Under the pieces are notes generated by a model. The model was not told the origin of the DNA and did no database searches. It worked only from the letters and a program-made list of their open reading frames with translations. Of a DNA stretch of 64,000 nt, positions 15,070-24,035 are shown one piece after another. The stretch comes from Anderseniella sp. (GTDB taxonomy: Bacteria > Pseudomonadota > Alphaproteobacteria > Rhizobiales > Aestuariivirgaceae). A program made the translations under genes and the position numbers. Where the stretch lies: NCBI GenBank assembly GCA_028289645.1, contig JANQOK010000017.1, positions 186,001 through 250,000 on the forward strand, given 5' to 3'. Position 1 is the first letter of the stretch. Every line of letters starts with the position of its first letter.

Positions 15070-16338
15070 ATGAGTACGACTTCCAAGATTTCACGCATTT
15101 TCGCCGCGACGGCTACAGCCGCTCTCCTGGCTGGTTGTTCGGCGTCATCTGACCGCTTTGCCGACTATCCGAGCATCGCCACCAATTCAGTTTCCTCGAA
15201 AGAGACCAAGTCTGCGTCCGTTGACAAGGTCGAGACTTCGCCTTTGTCCGGTGATCGCGTCGCCAATGCGCGGCCGTCCTGGCAGAACGCACCGTCTCCT
15301 TCGGCCGGCTACACACCACCCGCACCGAGCTATCGTCAGCAGGCTGCCGCGCCGGCTCCAAGCTACCGGACCCAGGCCGCTGCGCCGGCACCGAGCTACG
15401 CCCCGGCCCAGAACGGTTCCGTCACGGTGCGTCCCGGGCAGACCATGTACTCACTGGCTCGCGCCAATGGCCTGACCGTCAACCAGCTCGCCCGTGCCAA
15501 CAATATCCGTGCGCCTTACACGCTTGCCGTCGGCCAGCGTCTGACGGTGCCGGGAACCAGCAATCCGGTTTCTCCGCGCCCGACCGTGGCATTCGCCAAC
15601 GCACCGGCACCACGTGCACAGGTCCAGTCCGGATCGCGCAACAACGGTGTTCATGTCGTGCGCCGGGGCGAGACGCTCTATTCGCTCGGCCGCGCCTATG
15701 AGATGCGCCCGCACAGGATTGCCGCCCACAACGGTCTGAGCATGAACAGCGGCCTGAGCATCGGCCAGCGCATCCGCATTCCCGGCAGCGGTATCCAGTC
15801 GCCTGTAGCAGACTCTGCTCCGGCACCGTTGCCGCCCCGGCAAATCGCCACAAGAACGCCTGACTACCTGGACGAGGCTGCACCGGTTACCCGCCAGCCT
15901 GCGCCTGTGATGCAGCAGGAGACACGTATCGAGCAGGTCGACCGTGGCAGTGGTTTCCGCTGGCCGGTGCGTGGCCGGGTGATTTCGAAGTTTGGCTCCA
16001 AGCCGAACAACACCCGCAATGAGGGCATCAATATCGCCGTGCCTGAGGGTACCGGTGTGCGTGCGGCGGAAGCCGGCGTGGTTGCCTATGCCGGCAACGA
16101 ACTGAAAGGTTATGGCAACCTCGTGCTGATCCGTCACCAAAATGGCTGGGTGACTGCCTACGCGCACAACAGCGAATTGATGGTGAAGCGCGGTGACGCG
16201 GTTCGCCGGGGTGATGTGATTGCCAGGGCCGGCAAGACCGGCTCAGTCAAGACGCCACAGGTGCACTTCGAAGTGCGCCAGGGTGCAACTGCCGTAGACC
16301 CGATGAAGTACCTTTCGTCGCGGACGGCGTCTAACTAG
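15070..16338 (+). CDS. NlpD-like lipoprotein with two LysM and a degenerate LytM (M23) domain
   Basis: The ATG at 15070 follows GGTAAGGG. The N-terminus is a lipoprotein signal with a lipobox (LLAGC, Cys about 22 in the mature start), so the protein is likely anchored in the outer membrane. After a Pro/Ala/Ser/Gln linker there are two LysM domains (about residues 117-160 and 194-237) that bind peptidoglycan. A LytM domain follows at about 297-415. The metal-binding residues of active M23 peptidases are changed: the HxxxD site reads NEGINIAVPEG and the HxH site reads PQVHFEV. It is therefore probably not an endopeptidase but an amidase activator, as for E. coli NlpD, which also follows surE-pcm. 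No rpoS follows, as expected in alphaproteobacteria. Confidence 0.9.
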   Translation: MSTTSKISRIFAATATAALLAGCSASSDRFADYPSIATNSVSSKETKSASVDKVETSPLSGDRVANARPSWQNAPSPSAGYTPPAPSYRQQAAAPAPSYRTQAAAPAPSYAPAQNGSVTVRPGQTMYSLARANGLTVNQLARANNIRAPYTLAVGQRLTVPGTSNPVSPRPTVAFANAPAPRAQVQSGSRNNGVHVVRRGETLYSLGRAYEMRPHRIAAHNGLSMNSGLSIGQRIRIPGSGIQSPVADSAPAPLPPRQIATRTPDYLDEAAPVTRQPAPVMQQETRIEQVDRGSGFRWPVRGRVISKFGSKPNNTRNEGINIAVPEGTGVRAAEAGVVAYAGNELKGYGNLVLIRHQNGWVTAYAHNSELMVKRGDAVRRGDVIARAGKTGSVKTPQVHFEVRQGATAVDPMKYLSSRTASN

Positions 16339-16379
16339 GAACTGCAGAACCCCTGCACTGGACAGTTCCCGGACGAAAG

Positions 16380-16417
16380 CAGGCCCGGTCTCTGATGAGG
16401 CCGGGCCTGTTTCGTTT
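16380..16417 (+). terminator. Rho-independent terminator after the LysM/LytM gene
   Basis: CAGGCCCGG (16380-16388) pairs with CCGGGCCTG (16401-16409), and the stem is followed by TTTCGTTT. It lies 41 bases after the stop of the LysM/LytM lipoprotein gene and probably ends the serS-surE-pcm-lipoprotein transcript. Confidence 0.85.
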
Positions 16418-16547
16418 GTGAGAATGCCCGATTTGCATCGTTCGGGCAGGGACAAACCGATATTTGAAATCGCAATCTCTGCACTTGTATTCCGGTAAAT
16501 TCTGCCGAATATGGCGCCACTTGTGATTCTCAACGAAGGAAAACAAT

Positions 16548-17213
16548 ATGATTGAAGTATGGGGAAGACGGTCTTCCATCAATGTGCAAAAGGTTCTTTG
16601 GGCGCTGGGTGAAACCGGCCAGCCCTTTGAACGTCATGCTGCGGGCGGCCAGTTCGGCGGCCTGGATGACAAGGCCTTTCTCAAAATGAACCCGAACGGG
16701 TTGGTGCCGGTCATGAAGGACGGCACGGTTACCCTGTTTGAGTCCAATGCGATGATGCGTTACCTGGCGCGCAAGTACGGCAAGGATAACATCCGCCCGC
16801 GCGGCCAGAAGCCATGGGCGCTGGCCGACCAGTGGGCCGACTGGACAGCGACAACGCTGAATCCGCCGATGTTCACTCTGCTGTTTGATTCCGTGCGGGC
16901 CGCGCCGGAACAGAAAAATCCGGCGGCAGTGAAGGAAGCCGAGAAGAAGGCCGGCGATCTGTTCAAGATTGCCAATCGCGCCATTGGCCGCAAACCATGG
17001 ATGACTGGCCGTCATTTCAACTACGCCGACATCGCGGTTGGCGTCTATTACTGGCGCTACCTGGCATTTGACATTGCCAAGCGTCCCAAGCTGCCGAACC
17101 TTGACCGCTGGATGGAGCAGATCAAGGAACGCGACGCCTTCAAGCAGTGGGGCATGGTGCCCGTCGGCCACACGCCGGAAGAATGGAACGCCAACGAGAG
17201 GCAGCTGGGTTAA
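16548..17213 (+). CDS. Glutathione S-transferase family protein
   Basis: The 221-residue protein has the thioredoxin-like N-terminal domain with a Ser/Asn near the start of helix 1 (WGRRSSINVQKVLWAL), the cis-Pro segment NGLVPVMKDG and the glutathione-contacting FESNAMMRYLARKYG. It is followed by the all-helical C-terminal domain (NYADIAVGVYYWRYL). It likely conjugates glutathione or reduces a small substrate in the cytoplasm; the substrate is unknown. A GAAGGA motif precedes the ATG. It is flanked by terminators on both sides, so it is a single-gene transcript. Confidence 0.9.
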   Translation: MIEVWGRRSSINVQKVLWALGETGQPFERHAAGGQFGGLDDKAFLKMNPNGLVPVMKDGTVTLFESNAMMRYLARKYGKDNIRPRGQKPWALADQWADWTATTLNPPMFTLLFDSVRAAPEQKNPAAVKEAEKKAGDLFKIANRAIGRKPWMTGRHFNYADIAVGVYYWRYLAFDIAKRPKLPNLDRWMEQIKERDAFKQWGMVPVGHTPEEWNANERQLG

Positions 17214-17237
17214 CCGGTGGCATTCTGGCTTGTTCTG

Positions 17238-17268
17238 CAGCCCGGATCTTTCAAGGTCCGGGCTGTTT
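17238..17268. terminator. Bidirectional terminator after the GST
   Basis: CAGCCCGGA (17238-17246) pairs perfectly with TCCGGGCTG (17257-17265) around a ten-base loop and is followed by TTTTC. It lies between the convergent GST and DUF815 ATPase genes, and its tail abuts the stop codon of the latter. Confidence 0.8.
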
Positions 17269-18138
17269 TCATGAGAGCGTCTTGCCGAGACGCCCTGCCA
17301 AGTCCTGCACATACTGCCAGGCGACGCGGCCCGACCTGCTGCCGCGAGTGGTCTGCCACTCGATAGCCTCGGCGCGCAACTCGTCCTCGGCAATGCTCAA
17401 CTTGAAGTGATCGACATAGCCTTTGATCATTTCCAGGTATTCATCCTGGGAACACGAATGGAAACCGAGCCACAACCCGAACCTGTCTGAAAGGGAGACC
17501 TTCTCCTGTACCGCTTCGGACGGGTTGATGGCTGTGGAGCGCTCGTTTTCTATCATGTCGCGCGGCAGCAGATGACGCCGGTTGGATGTTGCATACAACA
17601 GCACATTGTCCGGACGCCCCTCGATTCCCCCGTCGAGTGCTGCTTTCAGCGATTTGTAGGAGGTGTCCTGGCTGTCGAACGACAAATCATCGCAAAAAAT
17701 GATGAAGCGGTAACCGCTTTCAGCGCGCAACTGGCCCATCAGAACCGGCAGGCCCTCAATGTCTTCCCGGTGAATCTCTATCAGCTTCAGCGTGTTTTCA
17801 TGTTGAGCCGTTATGGCCGCGTGCGCTGCCTTGACCAGCGAACTTTTGCCCATGCCGCGCGCGCCCCATAGCAAGGCATTGTTGGCCGGCAATCCCTTGG
17901 CGAAGCGGACCGTATTTTCGACCAGGATATCGCGAACCCGGTCAATTCCGTGCAAAAGAACCATTTCCACCCGATTTACCCGTGGTACCGGCTGCAGGGC
18001 GCTGGTGCCGGCATGCCAGACGAAGGCATCGGCGGCCTCGTAGTCCGCATCTTCACGGGCAGGGGGCGCAGAGCGCTCGAGCGCATTCGCAATGCGTTCG
18101 AGTCGGTTCAGAATGTCATCAAGACGGTCATTTGGCAT
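17269..18138 (-). CDS. DUF815-type AAA ATPase
   Basis: I chose the ATG at 18138 (MPNDRLDDI), giving 289 residues; a TTG start 25 codons earlier is possible but adds unconserved sequence. After a coiled N-terminal part come Walker A (LLWGARGMGKSSLVKAA), Walker B (FIIFCDDLSF) and a sensor region (LLYATSNRRHLLPRDM), then a lid with NERSTAINPSEAV. This is the DUF815 (IstB-like AAA) family found in nearly all Rhizobiales; its target is unknown. The gene is divergent from yajC. It is an ATP-binding cytoplasmic protein; anything beyond that would be a guess. Confidence 0.88.
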   Translation of the reverse strand: MPNDRLDDILNRLERIANALERSAPPAREDADYEAADAFVWHAGTSALQPVPRVNRVEMVLLHGIDRVRDILVENTVRFAKGLPANNALLWGARGMGKSSLVKAAHAAITAQHENTLKLIEIHREDIEGLPVLMGQLRAESGYRFIIFCDDLSFDSQDTSYKSLKAALDGGIEGRPDNVLLYATSNRRHLLPRDMIENERSTAINPSEAVQEKVSLSDRFGLWLGFHSCSQDEYLEMIKGYVDHFKLSIAEDELRAEAIEWQTTRGSRSGRVAWQYVQDLAGRLGKTLS

Positions 18139-18300
18139 GAAGGTATTCGCAAGCTCTGGTAGTGGCTGAACTGATAGTGGAATGGCTTTAGGGCCTGATG
18201 TGGCGTGTTGCAAGGCCGGTGGTGCTTGACCCTAGCTGTTGCATTGCACTCGTGCGGGGCTATATACCAATTCACGGATTCGGTTTCAGGAGTTTAAACC

Positions 18301-18630
18301 ATGTTTATTTCGCCCGCTTACGCACAGGCCGGTGGCGCACCAGGCGCTGACATTTTCTCGCTGCTCGCCCCGATCATCATGATCATGGCCATCTTCTGGT
18401 TCCTGATCCTGCGGCCGCAGCAGAAGCGGATGAAGGCACACCAGGAACTTGTGTCGAATGTCCGGCGCGGTGACACCATTGTGACCGCCGGGGGGATTGT
18501 CGGCAAGGTCACGAAAGTGGTTGATGACGGTGAGATCGTTGTTGATACCGGCGAGGGCGGAAAGTTCCGCATGATCAAGAGCGCGATCACCGAAGTGCGG
18601 GTCAAGGGCGAACCGGCCAAGGCCGACTAG
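18301..18630 (+). CDS. yajC: Preprotein translocase subunit YajC
   Basis: The 109-residue protein has one transmembrane helix (about 20-40: LLAPIIMIMAIFWFLILRPQ) followed by the family's QQKRMKAHQELVSNVRRGD and a small beta domain (TAGGIVGKV, DDGEIVVDTGEG). AGGAG lies ten bases before the ATG. YajC joins SecDF and YidC at the Sec translocon. It is followed at 99 bases by secD, the standard order. Confidence 0.96.
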   Translation: MFISPAYAQAGGAPGADIFSLLAPIIMIMAIFWFLILRPQQKRMKAHQELVSNVRRGDTIVTAGGIVGKVTKVVDDGEIVVDTGEGGKFRMIKSAITEVRVKGEPAKAD

Positions 18631-18729
18631 GCGATTGCCGTCTAACATTTTTGACGTCTGCCGGTGAATTTTTGGCCGGTCATTGCGAACCAGTAACATA
18701 CCTCTATTTCGGGGACTGATCAGACTGCC

Positions 18730-20340
18730 ATGTTGCATTTTTCCAAGCTGAAGGCTTTCGTTATTGTCGGTATTGTGCTGATGGCCGGCCTGATGGCAAT
18801 GCCGAATTTGCTGGCTGAGAAGTCTCGCGAGTCGCTGTCCGACTTTTACCTGCCGAGCCAGGCACTGACACTCGGGCTTGACCTGCAGGGCGGCAGCCAC
18901 ATCCTGCTGGAAGTCGATGTCCCTTCACTCAAGGACACATTGGAGAAACAGCTGGTTGGCGATGTTCGCCTGCGGCTGCGGGATGCAAAGATCCGCTATG
19001 CCAACCTGAAGCGCACCGGAAACGGGGCAAGCGTCACAATTTCCGAGCCGGCCAGGGCCGAAGAAGGCTTCACCATATTGCAGGGGCTGTCACAGCCACT
19101 GGACACCGGGCTGTTCGGCCAGGGCGTGCAGGTGCAGGAGTTCGATGTTGTGCGCAATGGCCAGAACATCACCCTGTCGTTTTCCGATGGCGGGCTGCAG
19201 ACCCGGATCGGCCGGGCCGTGCAACAGTCGATTGAGGTTCTGGGCGTCCGCATCAACGAACTGGGAACCACCGAACCGACCATCCAGCAGCAGGGCACGG
19301 ACCGTATTCTGGTTCAGGTGCCCGGCCTGCAGGATCCGGCGCGCCTCAAGGCGCTGCTGGGACAGACCGCGCTGCTTCAGTTCAGGCTGCTGTGCGATAA
19401 CCAGCCGCAAGGCGCCGGCGGCACCGTGCCGCTGGGCTGCGAAGAGCTGCAGGACAAGGAAACTCCTGGCCTGCTGTACTGGGTGCAGACATCACGCTCG
19501 GCGACGGTTGACGGTGAAGACCTCAATGACGCGCAGACAGGATTTGACCAGCGCACCAATGAGCCGGTCGTCAATTTTCGCTTCAACACCGGTGGCGCGC
19601 AGCGTTTCTGCCGCCTGACCCAGAACAATGTCGGGCGTCCGTTTGCGATCGTTCTGGACAGCGAGGTTATCTCGGCTCCGCGCATCAACGAGCAGATATG
19701 TGGCGGGTCGGGTCAGATATCCGGCAACTTCTCCACGCAGGAAGCCAATGACCTGGCAATCGTTCTGCGCTCCGGTGCATTGCCGGCCAAGCTGACGATT
19801 GTTGAAGAGCGCACGGTTGGTCCAAGCCTGGGCTCTGACTCTGTTGAAGCGGGTTTTGCGGCTTCCATCATCGGCCTGATCGGCGTGTTGATCTTCATGG
19901 TTATTTCCTACGGCCTGTTCGGGCTGTTTGCGGTTGCGGCCCTGGTCGCCAACCTGACGATGATCCTTGGTGTGCTGTCGTTCCTTGGCGCGACGCTTAC
20001 ATTGCCCGGCATTGCCGGGATCGTGCTCACCATGGGCATGGCGGTCGATGCCAACGTGCTGGTGTTTGAACGAATACGCGAAGAGGTGGCCAATGGCCGG
20101 TCGCCCCTGAACGCCATCGAGACCGGTTTCCGCATGGCGCTGGCCACTATTCTGGATGCCAATATCACCACGCTGATTGCCGCTGTGATTCTGTTCGGCA
20201 TGGGGTCGGGGCCGGTTCGCGGCTTTGCCGTAACCCTGGGCATCGGTATCCTGGCGACCGTATTCACCGCATACACGGTAACCCAATTGATCATTTCCGG
20301 CTGGATCAAAGTGAGAAGGCCGAAGGTGGTGCCGCTATGA
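18730..20340 (+). CDS. secD: Protein translocase subunit SecD
   Basis: The 536-residue product has TM1 near the N-terminus, then the conserved LGLDLQGGSHILLEVD, a large periplasmic P1 domain (about residues 60-330) and five more helices. The C-terminal membrane part has the GMAVDANVLVFERIREE motif whose Asp is needed for proton flow. SecD with SecF uses the proton motive force to complete protein export across the inner membrane. Length and all motifs are normal. It lies between yajC and secF in one run. Confidence 0.97.
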   Translation: MLHFSKLKAFVIVGIVLMAGLMAMPNLLAEKSRESLSDFYLPSQALTLGLDLQGGSHILLEVDVPSLKDTLEKQLVGDVRLRLRDAKIRYANLKRTGNGASVTISEPARAEEGFTILQGLSQPLDTGLFGQGVQVQEFDVVRNGQNITLSFSDGGLQTRIGRAVQQSIEVLGVRINELGTTEPTIQQQGTDRILVQVPGLQDPARLKALLGQTALLQFRLLCDNQPQGAGGTVPLGCEELQDKETPGLLYWVQTSRSATVDGEDLNDAQTGFDQRTNEPVVNFRFNTGGAQRFCRLTQNNVGRPFAIVLDSEVISAPRINEQICGGSGQISGNFSTQEANDLAIVLRSGALPAKLTIVEERTVGPSLGSDSVEAGFAASIIGLIGVLIFMVISYGLFGLFAVAALVANLTMILGVLSFLGATLTLPGIAGIVLTMGMAVDANVLVFERIREEVANGRSPLNAIETGFRMALATILDANITTLIAAVILFGMGSGPVRGFAVTLGIGILATVFTAYTVTQLIISGWIKVRRPKVVPL

Positions 20341-20371
20341 CCGGCTGCAAGATGATCGGGAGATTGAGACC

Positions 20372-21319
20372 ATGAGGCCGTTCCGCTTCGTTCCGGACAA
20401 TACCAAGATCGCGTTCATGAAATTCGCTCGGCCGGGCTTTTATGCTTCGGTCGCCGCTGTGGTGGTGTCGGTCGCACTGTTTTTTGCAGTCGGCCTGAAC
20501 TACGGCATTGACTTCAAGGGCGGCACGCTCATCGAAATCAGGACTGAGCAGCCCGCGGACCTCAACGAGTTGCGCACCACGATTGGCGGACTGGGCCTGG
20601 GCGGCTCGGAGCTGCAGGAGTTTGGCGAGCCGACTGATGTGCTGATCCGCATTGAAACCCAGGAAGGTGGCGAAGAGGCTCAGCAAAATGCTATTCAGAC
20701 CGTAAAGGACGCGCTCGGGCCCAATGTGGATTATCGGCGTGTAGAAGTCGTGGGTCCCAAAGTTTCCGGCGAACTGGCCCGTGACGGCATTCTGGCCATC
20801 CTGATGGCGTTTGTTGCCATCATGATCTACATCTGGCTGCGGTTTGAGTGGCAGTTTGCCATCGGGACCGTGGCGACGCTGGTGCATGATGTGGCGCTGA
20901 CCATCGGGCTGTTCGCCATTTTGCAGTTGCAGTTCGACCTGACCATCATTGCGGCGCTTTTGACCATCGTCGGCTATTCGCTCAACGACACGGTTGTGGT
21001 GTTTGACCGGTTCCGCGAGAACCTGCGTAAGTACAAGAAGATGAATTTCGATGATATGGTCGATATGTCCCTCAACCAGACGCTGCCGCGTACCCTGATG
21101 ACCTCGATCTCCACTCTGGTCGCACTGATATCTCTATACGTGTTTGGTGGCGAGGTTCTGCGCGGGTTTACGTTTGCCATGATCTGGGGTGTCGTCATCG
21201 GCACCTATTCGTCGATCTTCATTGGCGCGCCGCTGCTGTCACTGCTCGGAGCCTATGTCGATCGTGCCCCGACACCGGGGCCCGGCGACAATCCGCAGGC
21301 AGAGATCGCACAGCCCTGA
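20372..21319 (+). CDS. secF: Protein translocase subunit SecF
   Basis: The 315-residue product carries the SecF signature NYGIDFKGGTLIEI after TM1, a short periplasmic domain, and then five helices with VGYSLNDTVVVFDRFREN, whose Asp contributes to proton coupling. It forms the SecDF complex with the upstream secD product. The start is ATG at 20372. The stop codon overlaps the ATG of the next gene (TGATG), so the downstream assembly-factor-like genes are translated with it. Confidence 0.97.
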   Translation: MRPFRFVPDNTKIAFMKFARPGFYASVAAVVVSVALFFAVGLNYGIDFKGGTLIEIRTEQPADLNELRTTIGGLGLGGSELQEFGEPTDVLIRIETQEGGEEAQQNAIQTVKDALGPNVDYRRVEVVGPKVSGELARDGILAILMAFVAIMIYIWLRFEWQFAIGTVATLVHDVALTIGLFAILQLQFDLTIIAALLTIVGYSLNDTVVVFDRFRENLRKYKKMNFDDMVDMSLNQTLPRTLMTSISTLVALISLYVFGGEVLRGFTFAMIWGVVIGTYSSIFIGAPLLSLLGAYVDRAPTPGPGDNPQAEIAQP

Positions 21320-21711
21320 TGAGCGCTGCGCCGTATCTGCCGGAGCGCGTGGAGATTGACGCCTATGGCAATGGCGGCTTCAGGTTTCGCGATCTGTCGC
21401 ACAAAGGATCTCTGCTGTGTCTGCCGGGCGGTGTCTACGGTTGGCCCCCGGCAGATGCGGATCAGCTGCAACTGACCGATTTTGCCGAGGTCCTGGACAA
21501 GCCGGACGGCATCGGGTTTTTGTTGCTTGGCACAGGCGATAACCAGGTGTTTCCGTCCGGCGACATACGCCGGGCGTTTGTCGAGGCTGGTATCGGGCTT
21601 GAGCCGATGGCCACCGGGGCGGCTGTCAGAACCTACAATGTCCTGTTGCAGGAAGGCCGCGATGTAGCCTGTGCGCTGATTGCGGTTGAGCATCATCGGA
21701 GCGGATCATGA
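21319..21711 (+). CDS. Mth938-domain protein (NDUFAF3-like)
   Basis: The 130-residue protein has the Mth938/DUF498 fold pattern: a start with I-DAYGNGGFRF, a central VYGWPP and a C-terminal segment GLEPMATGAAVRTYNVLLQE. This is the family of human NDUFAF3, a complex I assembly factor. In alphaproteobacteria the gene is often next to secDF, as here (TGATG overlap with secF). I infer a role in respiratory-complex or membrane-protein assembly; direct evidence in bacteria is limited. Its stop overlaps the start of the next gene (ATGA). Confidence 0.88.
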   Translation: MSAAPYLPERVEIDAYGNGGFRFRDLSHKGSLLCLPGGVYGWPPADADQLQLTDFAEVLDKPDGIGFLLLGTGDNQVFPSGDIRRAFVEAGIGLEPMATGAAVRTYNVLLQEGRDVACALIAVEHHRSGS

Positions 21712-22565
21712 GCACGTTTCCGGCTGAGTTGATGGAACAGTTGCTGGACGACCTGCGCGCGTCAGACCGTGACCGGTACCTGTGCCTGTTGCTGATGCCG
21801 GAACGATCTCGCGGAGCCCTGGCCGGGCTGTTTGCCTTCAACTCCGAACTCGCGCAGATACGCGAGCGGGTAAGTGACCCGGCTGCAGGTGAAGTCAGGC
21901 TTACCTGGTGGAGCCAGGTGATTGATGCGATCTACGTGGGTGAGACCGTCGAGTCGCCGCTGGCGCAAGCGCTGGCGCGCGCAATCGAGGCTGGCGACCT
22001 GCCGCGGCATTCGTTTCAGGCGATGCTGGAGGCGCGTCGTTTCGACCTGTTTGACGACCCGATGCCGGATCTCAATACGCTGGAAGGATATCTGGGAGAA
22101 ACGTCCTCCGCCATATTGCAGATGAGTGCGCTGATCATGGCCGGTGACGATGGTCTTGAATGCGCCGAGGTGTCCGGCCTTGCCGGTGTGGCCATGGGAC
22201 TGACCGGTTTGTTGCGTTCGCTGCCGATACACCGGGCGCGGGGGCAGTGCATGCTGCCGGCCGACATGCTGGCAAAGCATGACCTGACCCCGGCCCACGT
22301 ATTGTCCAACAAGGGCGGTGCCGGGCTTGAACTGGTGCTGCTGCAGTTGTGCCGGCATGCCAGCAAGCGGCTCGAGGAGGCCCGCGAGAAGTGGCATCTG
22401 GTGCCGGATGCGGCAGTCCAGGCCTATCTGCCGGTCGCGCTTGTGCCCAGTTACCTGAAGAAGCTGGAACGCTCACGTGCGTCGCTGATGAAAAAGGTCG
22501 TCACGTCACCGCAATGGATTCGGCAGCTGCGGCTGCTGAATGCGGTGCGCAGCGAGGCAATCTGA
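21708..22565 (+). CDS. Squalene/phytoene synthase-like protein (NDUFAF6-like)
   Basis: The 285-residue protein has the all-helical trans-isoprenyl-diphosphate synthase fold: LFAFNSELAQIRERVSDPA, VRLTWWSQVIDAI, GLTGLLRSLPIHRARGQCM. The two Asp-rich Mg-binding motifs of true phytoene synthases are not intact (the first reads NSELAQ), so catalysis of prenyl coupling is unlikely. The human homologue NDUFAF6 helps assemble complex I. It overlaps the NDUFAF3-like gene by four bases, so two complex I assembly-type genes are linked. No carotenoid or hopanoid genes are nearby. Confidence 0.85.
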   Translation: MSTFPAELMEQLLDDLRASDRDRYLCLLLMPERSRGALAGLFAFNSELAQIRERVSDPAAGEVRLTWWSQVIDAIYVGETVESPLAQALARAIEAGDLPRHSFQAMLEARRFDLFDDPMPDLNTLEGYLGETSSAILQMSALIMAGDDGLECAEVSGLAGVAMGLTGLLRSLPIHRARGQCMLPADMLAKHDLTPAHVLSNKGGAGLELVLLQLCRHASKRLEEAREKWHLVPDAAVQAYLPVALVPSYLKKLERSRASLMKKVVTSPQWIRQLRLLNAVRSEAI

Positions 22566-22571
22566 ATACCG

Positions 22572-23996
22572 CTACTCTGCGGCCGCGCGCCGGGCGTGTG
22601 CCGCAAGCCAGCCGGCAAAGTCAGATTTGGCGCGTGTTGTATAGGCCAGTTGCCGGGCCGGTTTTTTTGCCTTGCCACGCAACCGCTTACCGTGTTCGTC
22701 GCGCGGCACCTCAACTTCCGGAAACAGGCCGAAATTGACATTCATAGGCTGAAAAGAGCGAGCCTTGCTGGTCATGTCGCCGCTGTCATCGCTGAGATGG
22801 CCGCCTGAAATATGCGATATCAGCGAACCATGCGCTGTGGTCGGCGGCGGCGGCGGTAGTTTTCGACCGGCCAGTTCCGCTGCCGCCATCCGGCCTGCCA
22901 TCAGGCCCATGGCGGCGCTTTCCACATACCCTTCCACACCGGTGATCTGGCCGGCAAAGCGCAGGCCCGGGCGGCTCTTGAGCTGTAATGTTGCATCCAG
23001 CAGTTTCGGTGAGTTGATGAATGTGTTGCGGTGCAGGCCGCCGAGCCTGGCAAACTCGGCCTGTTGAAGGCCGGGGATGGCCCGGAAAACACGCACCTGC
23101 TCGCCATGCTTCAGCTTGGTCTGAAAACCGACCATGTTGTACAGTGTGCCCAGCGCATTGTCCTGGCGCAGCTGGACGACCGCGTAAGGTTTCTCATCCT
23201 GCTTGTGCCTGTTGGTCAGGCCCATTGGTTTCATCGGCCCGTGGCGCAAGGTTTCCGGACCGCGTTCGGCCATCACCTCGATCGGCAGGCAACCGTCGAA
23301 ATAGGGCGTGCTTTCCTCCCATTGCTTGAAGTCAGCCTTGTCGCCGTCAATCAGGGCGGCAATGAACTCTTCGTACTGCTCACGGTCAAGGGGACAGTTG
23401 ATGTAGTCGGCGCCGGTGCCGCCGGGACCCGCTTTGTCATAGCGTGACTGAAACCAGGCCTGATCGAAGTCGATGGAATCACGGTACACGATGGGGGCGA
23501 TTGCATCGAAGAATGCGAGGCCGTCATCTCCTGTGGTTGTGCGAATGTCTTCAGCCAGGGCCTGCGAAGTGAGGGGCCCGGTGGCCACAATGGCCTGAGC
23601 CCAGTCGGCCGGTGGCAGGCCGGCAACTTCCACGCGTTTGATTTCGATGTTGGGGTGGGCCTCGAGGGCTGCGGTCACATCGGCTGAAAAGGCAACACGG
23701 TCAACAGCCAGCGCGCCACCTGCCGGCAGCTTGTGCCGGTCTCCCATCGCCATGATCAGCGAATTGGCCTGGCGCATTTCCCAGTGCAACAGACCAACGG
23801 CGTTGTGTTCGTCGTCGTCCGAGCGAAACGAGTTGGAACACACCAGCTCCGCCAGGCCGTCAGTCTGGTGCGCGTCGGTTGCGCGGACCGGGCGCATCTC
23901 GTGCAGAACGACTTTCACGCCTGCCTGGGCCGCCTGCCAGGCAGCTTCCGAGCCGGCCATGCCGCCGCCGATGATATGGATAACGTTTGTTGTCAT
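22572..23996 (-). CDS. trmFO: Methylenetetrahydrofolate--tRNA-(uracil-5-)-methyltransferase
   Basis: The 474-residue product starts with the FAD-binding [19 protein letters not shown] and has the family's Cys-containing [10 protein letters not shown] and [13 protein letters not shown] segments (the latter holds the Cys that attacks uracil). TrmFO methylates U54 in the T-loop of tRNAs with methylene-tetrahydrofolate and FADH2. It is slightly longer than the usual 440-450 because of a basic C-terminal tail. It converges on the NDUFAF6-like gene with only six bases between stops and no clear terminator. Confidence 0.96.
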   Translation of the reverse strand: MTTNVIHIIGGGMAGSEAAWQAAQAGVKVVLHEMRPVRATDAHQTDGLAELVCSNSFRSDDDEHNAVGLLHWEMRQANSLIMAMGDRHKLPAGGALAVDRVAFSADVTAALEAHPNIEIKRVEVAGLPPADWAQAIVATGPLTSQALAEDIRTTTGDDGLAFFDAIAPIVYRDSIDFDQAWFQSRYDKAGPGGTGADYINCPLDREQYEEFIAALIDGDKADFKQWEESTPYFDGCLPIEVMAERGPETLRHGPMKPMGLTNRHKQDEKPYAVVQLRQDNALGTLYNMVGFQTKLKHGEQVRVFRAIPGLQQAEFARLGGLHRNTFINSPKLLDATLQLKSRPGLRFAGQITGVEGYVESAAMGLMAGRMAAAELAGRKLPPPPPTTAHGSLISHISGGHLSDDSGDMTSKARSFQPMNVNFGLFPEVEVPRDEHGKRLRGKAKKPARQLAYTTRAKSDFAGWLAAHARRAAAE

Positions 23997-24035
23997 GGCC
24001 TGACTGATTAGAGCCTATTGCGATCTACGGCAAGG

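Noticed and set aside
21708..22565. Phytoene synthase in a carotenoid or hopanoid pathway
   Set aside because: The Asp-rich Mg-binding motifs are missing and no isoprenoid genes are near; an NDUFAF6-like role fits better.
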